Assembly: GCF_009498275.1 (NCBI RefSeq)
Contig: NZ_CP045643.1
Location: 7,254,001 to 7,318,000, forward strand
Reading direction: 5' to 3'
Origin: Streptomyces fagopyri
GTDB lineage: Bacteria > Actinomycetota > Actinomycetes > Streptomycetales > Streptomycetaceae
Length of the DNA stretch: 64,000 nt
The notes beneath the pieces were generated by a model that had not been told where the DNA came from, did not search any database, and saw only the letters and a program-made list of their open reading frames with translations. Below are positions 56,950 through 64,000 of this stretch, piece after piece (position 1 is the first letter of the stretch; every line of letters begins with the position of its first letter). Both the position numbers and the translations under genes were made by a program.

Positions 56950-59892
56950 TCAGCCGAGGACGTCGAGGCATTCCGCCGTCGGCGGTCCGCCACCCGGTGT
57001 CGCCGTGGCCCCGGCGAGCCGCCGCTGGAGCCGCTGGTGCCGGAACTCGTAGTACGCGCCGGACTGCCGCAGTACCCCGCGGCGGTGCGCCTCGTCGAGG
57101 AAGCGCATCAGCCGCCAGGGCGTCCGTCCCGTGACGGCCAGCCAGCCCCGGGTGATCAGGAAGCGGCCCCAGGCGCTGAGCGCGAGCGGGGTCGCGCCGA
57201 CCGGAATCCACAGCTGGGCAGCGGCGTCGACCAGCCCGCCCCAGTCCTGGGAGAGCAGGACGACCGGAAGGCAGACGACCGCGGTGAGCAGCGCGGCGAT
57301 GCCGCCCCGGACCAGGGAGGCGGTCCGGTCGGTGCGCAACGTGCCGCGCGGGCCCGGCGCCCGCAGCACCTCGGACGGCGCGCTGAGCGCCCGGTAGACG
57401 CCGCAGACGCACCCGCCGACCATGCCGATCAGGACGCCCGAGGCGACCATCGGCGGCAGACAGCGGGCGAAGAGGTCCAGGGCCGGGCCCTGGGTGAGCC
57501 AGGCGCGGCCCCGTTCCGGGAGGACGGACCGCATGTTCGCCGCGTACGCCACGCGGCCCGGCGGGCCGGACGTCGTGAGGCGCACGGTCACGGCACCCGA
57601 CCGGGACTCGAACACCGTGCGGCGGGAGGTGAAGGCCGAGCACGTGCGCGTGGGCAGCAGGGGGATCTCGCAGTCGGGCGGGGCGGTGCCGGCCGGATAC
57701 GCGACCGGCAGCGCGCCGCGTGCCGGGACGAGCAGCGTGCCGGTCAGCGTGTGGTCCGTGCTCGCGGTGCGGACGCCGTCCCGCTCGTGGAACCGCCAGG
57801 GGCCGATGCGCCGCCCGTCCAGATCCTCCCGGGAGGTGGATCCGAGGACGGTCGCCGTGACCGCTGCCGCGCCCGCGACGGAACTCGCGACGGTTCCGAT
57901 GAGCAGTGTCGCGGCCATGCCCCGTGCCAGGCCCGCCGCGAAGTCGTGGGCGATCCGGCCGCCGCCCCGGCGCGGCGCGCTGTCCCGCGAGGCGCGCCGG
58001 GTACCGCCGACCAGCAGCGCGCATCCGGACACCGCGCAGACCGTCCCCGCCAGCGCGGTCCACGGCGTCACGGCCACACCGAGCAGCAGCGCGCCGGCCA
58101 GGCCGACCGAACACGCCGACAGGGTGGCCCCGCACATCAGCACCGCGGCGCGCCCCCAGTAGCTGCCCGCCCACGGCAAGTTCAGCGGAACCGGGTGCCG
58201 GGGCAGACCCGCGACACCGAAGAACAGGGTGAGCAGCATCGCGAAGAGGAAGCCGCCGAACAGGTCGGGCAGCAGACCGTCGGTGACGGCCCCGAAGCGG
58301 AAGCCGAACCGCAGGTCGTCCGTGAGCCCGACGCCCACCCAGAGCACGGTGGCTGCCGCCGTGGTCACGGCGAGCTGTCGCAGCAGTGGGTTGCGGTGGT
58401 CGCGGAGCCCCGCCCGGGCCGGCAACAGGAAGGCGACTCCGAAGGCGTAGCCGAGCGTCTCGCCGAGCAGGCCGGCGACGACGGAGGCGGGGTCCTCCAC
58501 CGCGGACCCGTGGCTCGGCGAACGGGCCAGGGCGAGGGCCGGCAGCAGCGCGCAGGCGGCGATGATCGCCAGCAGCCCGGTCGCGTACGCGCGCACCACC
58601 CGCGGCAGCGCCGACTCCAGCTCCCACCAGGCCAGCCGACCGGTGCCGCGGGACTCCAGCTCCCTGGCGAGCTGCTCCAGCCGGCGCCGGGCCTCGGCGG
58701 CGCGCCGGGGTCCGCCGTCCGCGAAGGCCGAGGGCACGAAGGCGTCCAGCAGGTGTTCCTCGATGTCCCCGGCGGTCGGGAAGCGCGCGGTGTCGAGGAG
58801 TTCGGCCGGATCGCGGGAGGTGTCGCTGTACACCGTGCGCGCCAGCGCCACCATCAGCGGGACGGTCAGTACGGCGCACAGCGGGAGCGGTTCCCGCGCC
58901 AGCCGGCGCAGCACCGGTGTCCACACCGTCTCCCGGTGACCGCCGTCGCCGTCGCGCGGGCGTGCCGTGCGTTCCAGGTACGAGCCCGCCCGCTCGGTGT
59001 CCAGCGGCAGCAGCTCCACGACCTCGGCCGCCGTGAGCACGTCGCCCGCGCGCACCGCGGAGGCCCAGGCCGCGGGGCGGCTGGTGAGCAACAGGGGGAT
59101 TTCGTCGTCGAGTTCGGAGTTGATGCGCCGTACCGCGTCCGCGTAGGCGGACCGGGGAAGTTCGTCGAATCCGTCGAGGACGGGCAGTACGAGTCCGGTG
59201 TCGACCAGGGCGCGGCCGAGGGTGTGGCGGCCGTCGGTGGGCGCGGCCAGTGAGCGGTAGTCGGCGGCGAGCCGGTCGGCGAGCCAGTCGCGCAGCCCCG
59301 TACGGGTGGGATCCCAGCTCGACAGCGGGAAGATCACCGGGACGGGGCCGCCGGGTTCGCGCACGGCCAGCAGGCCCAGGGTGAACCGCACGGCCAGCAC
59401 GCTCTTGCCGGAGCCGGGACCGCCCAGCGCGACGAGCCTGTGGCGCGGCAGGGACGCGAACGCGCCGACGATGCCCCCGACATCGTGCTCGCCGTGGCGC
59501 GGGGCGGGGACCGGCGTCCCGGGGCGGATGTTCTCCGGATGGTCGGCGAGCCGGCGGTCGGCCGGGGCCCACCGCACGTCCAGGGGCCCGGGATCGTGCA
59601 GCCTGCGCAGTCTGGCCTCGGCCGCCCACTGTTCCCGTACCGCCTCGGCCAGCGCGTCGGCGGCCCGGCGCCGTACGGCACCGGCGGGCCCCGGCGCGTC
59701 GGTGCCGTCGCGCAGCGCGTCCGCGAGGAACGCGGCGACGGACACCACGGCGGCGATCGCGGAGACGAGCACACCCGCGGTGTTCTCGTCCCGTGAGTCG
59801 CGCACGGCGCCGACGAGTGCGACGAGCGCCGCTCCGCACACCCCGAAGGCCGCTCGCCGCCGCAGGCGCGCGCTCCGCCACCAGCCGCTCAT
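56950..59892 (-). CDS. membrane-anchored NACHT-domain ATPase
   Basis: The protein has 980 aa. Two N-terminal hydrophobic helices (about 13-31 and 40-57) are followed by a NACHT core with Walker A GGPGSGKS (157-164) and Walker B LPVLDGFDELPR (236-247), including the NACHT-type acidic pair. After an alpha-helical region come at least eight further hydrophobic segments in the C-terminal half, and the tail ends with YYEFRHQRLQRRLAG. No LRR, WD40 or TPR sensor is visible. Bacterial NACHT proteins include anti-phage defence ATPases; the membrane-embedded type here is common in Streptomyces with unknown function. ATG 59892 is the start of homology; a longer frame exists upstream. Confidence 0.8.
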   Translation of the reverse strand: MSGWWRSARLRRRAAFGVCGAALVALVGAVRDSRDENTAGVLVSAIAAVVSVAAFLADALRDGTDAPGPAGAVRRRAADALAEAVREQWAAEARLRRLHDPGPLDVRWAPADRRLADHPENIRPGTPVPAPRHGEHDVGGIVGAFASLPRHRLVALGGPGSGKSVLAVRFTLGLLAVREPGGPVPVIFPLSSWDPTRTGLRDWLADRLAADYRSLAAPTDGRHTLGRALVDTGLVLPVLDGFDELPRSAYADAVRRINSELDDEIPLLLTSRPAAWASAVRAGDVLTAAEVVELLPLDTERAGSYLERTARPRDGDGGHRETVWTPVLRRLAREPLPLCAVLTVPLMVALARTVYSDTSRDPAELLDTARFPTAGDIEEHLLDAFVPSAFADGGPRRAAEARRRLEQLARELESRGTGRLAWWELESALPRVVRAYATGLLAIIAACALLPALALARSPSHGSAVEDPASVVAGLLGETLGYAFGVAFLLPARAGLRDHRNPLLRQLAVTTAAATVLWVGVGLTDDLRFGFRFGAVTDGLLPDLFGGFLFAMLLTLFFGVAGLPRHPVPLNLPWAGSYWGRAAVLMCGATLSACSVGLAGALLLGVAVTPWTALAGTVCAVSGCALLVGGTRRASRDSAPRRGGGRIAHDFAAGLARGMAATLLIGTVASSVAGAAAVTATVLGSTSREDLDGRRIGPWRFHERDGVRTASTDHTLTGTLLVPARGALPVAYPAGTAPPDCEIPLLPTRTCSAFTSRRTVFESRSGAVTVRLTTSGPPGRVAYAANMRSVLPERGRAWLTQGPALDLFARCLPPMVASGVLIGMVGGCVCGVYRALSAPSEVLRAPGPRGTLRTDRTASLVRGGIAALLTAVVCLPVVLLSQDWGGLVDAAAQLWIPVGATPLALSAWGRFLITRGWLAVTGRTPWRLMRFLDEAHRRGVLRQSGAYYEFRHQRLQRRLAGATATPGGGPPTAECLDVLG

Positions 59893-60055
59893 GCGCGTCG
59901 TTCTCCCTGGTCGGATCTTGTCCCGTACTCCGTTGTATCCGGCATCCGTTGGGCCCAGGGAGGAATGCGGTGCGGAGGCGGGGGGCGCGTGAGGCAACCC
60001 GGGGGCTGCTGGAGGTACACCCGTGATGAGGTGTACCGGGACGTACCCGGGCGTG

Positions 60056-60094
60056 CGGAAGGGGCGGCTCCCCCCGTGGGAGCCGCCCCTTCCG
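60056..60094 (-). terminator. terminator of the glycerol operon
   Basis: A 17-bp perfect stem (60056-60072 and 60078-60094) with a 5-nt loop lies about 85 bp past the glpD stop on the minus strand. Confidence 0.75.
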
Positions 60095-60179
60095 TATGGT
60101 TCGAAACGGTGTGAATCATTCTCGAACCACCGGTGTTGCCGGTGTTGCCCGTCGGACCGGTGGGACCGGCGGGTCCGGT

Positions 60180-61796
60180 CTACTTCTTGTCGAGCAGGTC
60201 CTGCACCTTGCCGCGGACCTCGTCCGTGGCGAGACCGCGGATCGTCAGCGTCGTACGCCGGCGCAGCACGTCGTCCGCCGTCTCGGCCCACTCGTGGTCC
60301 CGGGCCCACACGACCTGCGCCCAGATCTCGGGGGCGTCCGGGTGGACGCGCTCGCCGAGCGCCGCGTCCTCGTTCGCCAGGCGCGCGATGTCGAAGGCCA
60401 GCGAACCGTAGTGCGTGGCGAGGTGCCTGGCGGTGTCGGCGCCCATGCGCGGGCCGGGCGCGGGGCCGTCGACGAGCAGCCGGTGGGCGACCGCGCGCGG
60501 GTTGGCGACACCCGGCAGCGGCAGCTTCTTCGGCAGCGCGGAGATCGGCTCGAAGTCCTCGCCCAGCGGGTGGCCCGGCAGCGACTCCAGCTTCTTCATG
60601 ACCGTACGGCCGATGTGCCGGAACGTGGTCCACTTGCCGCCCGCGACGGAGAGCATGCCGCCGCGGCCCTCGGTGACGACCGTCTCGCGCTTGGCCTTCG
60701 AGGTGTCGCCGGGGCCGCCGGGCAGCACCCGCAGGCCGGCGAAGGAGTACGTGATCAGATCACGGGAGAGCTGCTGGTCGCGGATGGAGAACGCGGCCTC
60801 GTCGAGGATCTGGGCTATGTCCTTCTCGTTGACCGCGACCTCGCCCGGGTCCCCCTCGTACTCCTCGTCGGTGGTGCCGAGCAGCAGCATGTCCTCCCAG
60901 GGGAGGGCGAAGGTGATGCGGTACTTGTCGATCGGGGTCGCGAGCGCGGCCTTCCAGGGGGAGGTGCGCTTGAGGACCAGGTGCGCGCCCTTGGACAGGC
61001 GGATGGACGGCGCGGCGTTCGCGTCCTCCATGCGGCGCAGGTGGTCGACCCAGGGGCCGGTGGCGTTGAGGACGAGGCGCGCGTCGACGCCGAACTCGGC
61101 ACCGTCCGTGCGGTCCTTCAGCTCCGCTCCCGTGACCCGGCCCCGGGTGAAGCGCAGACCGGTCACCTCGGCGTGGTTGAGGACGACCGCGCCCGACTCG
61201 ACGGCCGCGCGGACGGTCATCAGGGCCATCCGGGAGTCGTTCATCTGGTCGTCGCCGTACACCGCGACGGCCTTCAGGTTGTCGGTGCGCAGCTCCGGCA
61301 CGTCCTGCGCCGCCTTCGACGGGCTCAGCAGGTGCCCCACGCCGTCACCGAACGCGGAGAGCGCCGAGTACGCGAAGACACCGGCGCCGAGCTTCGCCGC
61401 GCCGTGCGGCCCGCCCTTGTACACGGGGAGGTAGAACGTGAGCGGGTTCGCCAGGTGGGGGGCCACCTGGCGGGAGACCGCACGGCGCTCGAAGTGGTTC
61501 TCCGCCACCAGCTTCACCGCGCCGGTCTGCAGGTAGCGCAGACCGCCGTGGAGAAGCTTGGAGGAGGCGGAGGAGGTGGCGCCGGCGAAGTCGCCGGCGT
61601 CGACCAGGGCCACCCGCAGACCGGACTGCGCGGCGTGCCAGGCGGTGGAGATGCCCAGGATGCCGCCGCCGATCACGAGAAGGTCGTACGTCGCCTTGGA
61701 GAGTTGCTCCCGGGTCTCGGCGCGGCTCGGGTTGGAGCCGGACGCCGGGTGCGTACCGAGGGCAGGCACGGACTGCAGGGTGGACTGGCTGGTCAT
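60180..61796 (-). CDS. glpD: glycerol-3-phosphate dehydrogenase (aerobic, FAD)
   Basis: This 538-aa flavoprotein has the FAD motif DLLVIGGGILGISTAWHAAQ and GlpD landmarks SSKLLHGGLRYLQ and SVAGGKWTTFRHIG. It oxidises glycerol-3-phosphate to dihydroxyacetone phosphate at the membrane, passing electrons to quinone. It begins 20 bp after the glpK stop. The stop is TAG, and in frame after it the DNA still encodes Gly-X-X triplets (see findings). It is the last gene of the glp operon, with a strong terminator. Confidence 0.93.
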   Translation of the reverse strand: MTSQSTLQSVPALGTHPASGSNPSRAETREQLSKATYDLLVIGGGILGISTAWHAAQSGLRVALVDAGDFAGATSSASSKLLHGGLRYLQTGAVKLVAENHFERRAVSRQVAPHLANPLTFYLPVYKGGPHGAAKLGAGVFAYSALSAFGDGVGHLLSPSKAAQDVPELRTDNLKAVAVYGDDQMNDSRMALMTVRAAVESGAVVLNHAEVTGLRFTRGRVTGAELKDRTDGAEFGVDARLVLNATGPWVDHLRRMEDANAAPSIRLSKGAHLVLKRTSPWKAALATPIDKYRITFALPWEDMLLLGTTDEEYEGDPGEVAVNEKDIAQILDEAAFSIRDQQLSRDLITYSFAGLRVLPGGPGDTSKAKRETVVTEGRGGMLSVAGGKWTTFRHIGRTVMKKLESLPGHPLGEDFEPISALPKKLPLPGVANPRAVAHRLLVDGPAPGPRMGADTARHLATHYGSLAFDIARLANEDAALGERVHPDAPEIWAQVVWARDHEWAETADDVLRRRTTLTIRGLATDEVRGKVQDLLDKK

Positions 61797-61815
61797 TGCG
61801 GGTTCTTACTCCTCG

Positions 61816-63354
61816 TCAGTTCTCGTCTTCGATCCAGCCCATGGTCCGCTCGACGGCCTTGAGCCAGCTCTTGTACTCACGGTCGCGGATGTCCGCGTCC
61901 ATGTTGGGGGTCCACTCCGCGGCCCGGCGCCAGTTGGCGCGCAGGTCCTCGGTGTTGGACCAGAAGCCGACGGCGAGGCCGGCGGCGTAGGCGGCGCCGA
62001 GGCAGGTGGTCTCGGCGACCATCGGGCGCACCACGGGGGCGTCCAGGAAGTCGGCGAGGGTCTGCATCAGCAGGTTGTTGGAGGTCATGCCGCCGTCGAC
62101 CTTGAGGGCCGTGAGCTCGACGCCGGAGTCCTTCGTCATGGCGTCGGTGATCTCGCGGGTCTGCCAGGCCGTGGCCTCCAGGACGGCGCGCGCGATGTGC
62201 GCCTTGGTGACGTAGCGGGTCAGGCCGGCGATCACACCGCGGGCGTCGGAGCGCCAGTACGGGGCGAACAGGCCGGAGAAGGCCGGTACGAAGTAGGCGC
62301 CGCCGTTGTCCTCCACCGACGACGCGAGCGTCTCGATCTCGGCGGCGGACTTGATCAGGCCCATCTGGTCGCGCATCCACTGCACCAGCGAGCCGGTGAC
62401 GGCGATGGAGCCCTCGAGGGCGTACACCGGAGCCTGGTCGCCGATGCGGTAGCCGACGGTGGTCAGCAGGCCCGAGTACGAGTTGATGATCTTGTCGCCG
62501 GTGTTCATCAGCATGAACGTGCCGGTGCCGTACGTGGACTTGGCCTCGCCCTCGGAGAAGCAGGTCTGGCCGAACAGGGCCGCCTGCTGGTCGCCGAGCG
62601 CGGAGGCGACCGGGATGCCGCCGAGCAGCTCGCCGAGCGGGCCTCCGGTGACCTCGCCGTAGACCTCGGCGGAGGAGCGGATCTCGGGGAGCATCGCCAG
62701 CGGGACGCCGATGGACTCGGCGATCTTCTCGTCCCACTCCAGGGTGTGCAGGTTCATCAGCATGGTGCGGGAGGCGTTGGTGACGTCGGTCACGTGGCGG
62801 CCGCCGTCGACACCGCCCGTCAGGTTCCAGATGACCCAGGTGTCCATCGTGCCGAAGAGGATGTCCCCGGCCTCGGCGCGCTCGCGCAGGCCCTCGACGT
62901 TGTCGAGCAGCCAGCGGGCCTTGGGGCCGGCGAAGTACGACGCGAGCGGCAGGCCGGTCTCGCGGCGGAAGCGGTCCTGGCCGACGTTGCGGCCGAGCTC
63001 GCGGCAGAGCGCGTCGGTGCGGGTGTCCTGCCAGACGATGGCGTTGTGGACGGGTTCGCCGGTGTTCTTGTCCCACAGCAGCGTGGTCTCACGCTGGTTG
63101 GTGATGCCGATCGCCTTGATGTCGTCGCGGGTGATGCCGGCCTTCTCGATGGCCCCGGCCACGACTTCCTGGACGTTGGTCCAGATCTCGGTGGCGTCGT
63201 GTTCGACCCAGCCCGGCTTCGGGAAGATCTGCTCGTGCTCCTTCTGGTCGACGGAGACGATGCGGCCGTCGCGGTCGAAGACGATGCAGCGGGACGAGGT
63301 GGTGCCCTGGTCGATCGCGGCGATGAAGGGGCCGGCGGTGTGTGCGTCGGTCAC
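61816..63354 (-). CDS. glpK: glycerol kinase
   Basis: This 512-aa FGGY kinase has the N-terminal phosphate motif [20 protein letters not shown], the FGGY signatures and the C-terminal [20 protein letters not shown]. It phosphorylates glycerol with ATP to glycerol-3-phosphate. It sits between the glpF and glpD genes, forming the usual actinobacterial uptake-phosphorylation-oxidation operon. ATG 63354 gives the standard N-terminus. Confidence 0.95.
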   Translation of the reverse strand: MTDAHTAGPFIAAIDQGTTSSRCIVFDRDGRIVSVDQKEHEQIFPKPGWVEHDATEIWTNVQEVVAGAIEKAGITRDDIKAIGITNQRETTLLWDKNTGEPVHNAIVWQDTRTDALCRELGRNVGQDRFRRETGLPLASYFAGPKARWLLDNVEGLRERAEAGDILFGTMDTWVIWNLTGGVDGGRHVTDVTNASRTMLMNLHTLEWDEKIAESIGVPLAMLPEIRSSAEVYGEVTGGPLGELLGGIPVASALGDQQAALFGQTCFSEGEAKSTYGTGTFMLMNTGDKIINSYSGLLTTVGYRIGDQAPVYALEGSIAVTGSLVQWMRDQMGLIKSAAEIETLASSVEDNGGAYFVPAFSGLFAPYWRSDARGVIAGLTRYVTKAHIARAVLEATAWQTREITDAMTKDSGVELTALKVDGGMTSNNLLMQTLADFLDAPVVRPMVAETTCLGAAYAAGLAVGFWSNTEDLRANWRRAAEWTPNMDADIRDREYKSWLKAVERTMGWIEDEN

Positions 63355-63512
63355 GGTGTGCTCCTGAAGGTTCCGAATGAAAGGGCGGTGTCTACGTGTT
63401 TACGTCGCGCGGCGCTGGCGGTGCGGTAAGCGGTGCTTCGGGCGTGCCTCGAGGCGTTCGGCTCTTCGGCGGTGCTCCTGGGCGGTGTTCCCGAGCGGTG
63501 CTCCGGCGATGC

Positions 63513-64000
63513 CTAGGCGAAGGCGACGTTGTAGAGGCCTGCGGCGATCGCGCCGCCGATCAGCGGACCGACGACCGGGACCCAGGCGTAGCTCCAGTCG
63601 GAGCGACCCTTGTTCGGCAGGGGGAGCAGGGCGTGCACGATGCGCGGACCGAGGTCACGGGCGGGGTTGATCGCGTAGCCGGTGGGACCACCGAGGGAGA
63701 GACCGATGGAGACGACCACGAGCGCGGTGATCAGGGCGCCGAGGGGGCCGAGGCCGTTGCCCTTGTCGTTGAGACCCTGGGTGAGGACGGCGAGCACGAG
63801 CACGATGGTGCCGATGATCTCCGTGGCGAGGTTCTGCACCGCGTTGCGGATCTCGGGGCCGGTGGAGAAGATGCCGAGCACCGGGCCGGCGGCCGACTCC
63901 TCGGCCTCGACCGCCTTGGGGGCATTCTCGGCCGCGCCGACGATCTCGGGGTCGGTCAGATGCGCCCGGAACTGGCCGTAGTACACGACCCAGACCAGCG
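63513..64000 (-). CDS. glpF: glycerol uptake facilitator (MIP family), partial
   Basis: The C-terminal 162 residues are visible. They include the second aquaglyceroporin signature [13 protein letters not shown] and membrane helices such as [19 protein letters not shown]. The N-terminal half with the first NPA box lies beyond the window. It forms a glycerol channel, first in the glpF-glpK-glpD order. The 158-bp gap to glpK holds loose GGCGGTGCTCC-type repeats. Confidence 0.92.
   Translation of the reverse strand, partial: LVWVVYYGQFRAHLTDPEIVGAAENAPKAVEAEESAAGPVLGIFSTGPEIRNAVQNLATEIIGTIVLVLAVLTQGLNDKGNGLGPLGALITALVVVSIGLSLGGPTGYAINPARDLGPRIVHALLPLPNKGRSDWSYAWVPVVGPLIGGAIAAGLYNVAFA

Overview
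The window is very GC-rich, codes densely with a strong third-position G/C bias, and reads as a Streptomyces (or very close relative) chromosome core arm. Diagnostic genes are two chaplins (ChpH- and ChpC-like), the mycothiol enzyme MshC, a four-cysteine SoxR, a Pls/PosA-type poly(amino acid) synthetase and a GlpF-GlpK-GlpD glycerol operon. From memory, this gene order resembles S. coelicolor running from about soxR (SCO1697) down to the glp operon (about SCO1659-1661); I could not check this.

Layout: 1-2.3 kb, end of an acyl-CoA dehydrogenase, a TetR regulator and a MaoC hydratase that share an operator, and soxR. 2.5-9.3 kb, a DRB0094-type RNA ligase, a triplicated 115-bp repeat, a secreted penicillin-acylase-family enzyme and a NamZ-like muramidase. 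9.4-15 kb, SDR, acyl-CoA ligase and TetR facing an APH-like kinase and an acyl-CoA dehydrogenase. This gene set resembles the levulinate/4-hydroxyacid (Lva/ACAD10-11) pathway, and near-identical operators sit in front of both arms. 15-25 kb, a His-rich metal-binding protein behind a 17-bp repeat array, DUF202 membrane proteins, a Nudix hydrolase, transporters, an FAD dehydrogenase and a molybdopterin oxidoreductase with its cytochrome b. 25-30 kb, an idonate/gluconate operon with a divergent leaderless gntR. 30-36 kb, a Pls-like synthetase whose hand-read specificity code resembles lysine codes, overlapping an M1 peptidase gene, then tRNA-Leu(GAG). 36-43 kb, M20 peptidase, chpH, a chpC with a long collagen-like stalk, an acidic protein and a RecD-family protein that has lost its Walker A motif. 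44-51 kb, F420-type oxidoreductase, ferritin-like protein, CorA and the conserved block histidine phosphatase-DUF3090-SCO1664 family-mshC.

51-60 kb looks accessory. It holds a cytoplasmic-looking subtilase and a glutamine-rich, prion-like protein that share a C-terminal domain of about 70 residues I do not recognise, then PAC2, an FCD-type GntR regulator and a membrane-anchored NACHT ATPase. The subtilase/Q-rich pair is my best candidate for an undescribed system. The window ends in glpD, glpK and a partial glpF.

Many genes carry clear Shine-Dalgarno sequences. At least five instead have a TANNNT -10 box exactly 6-7 nt before the start codon and are probably leaderless. Most convergent gene ends carry strong hairpins, one with a U-tract.
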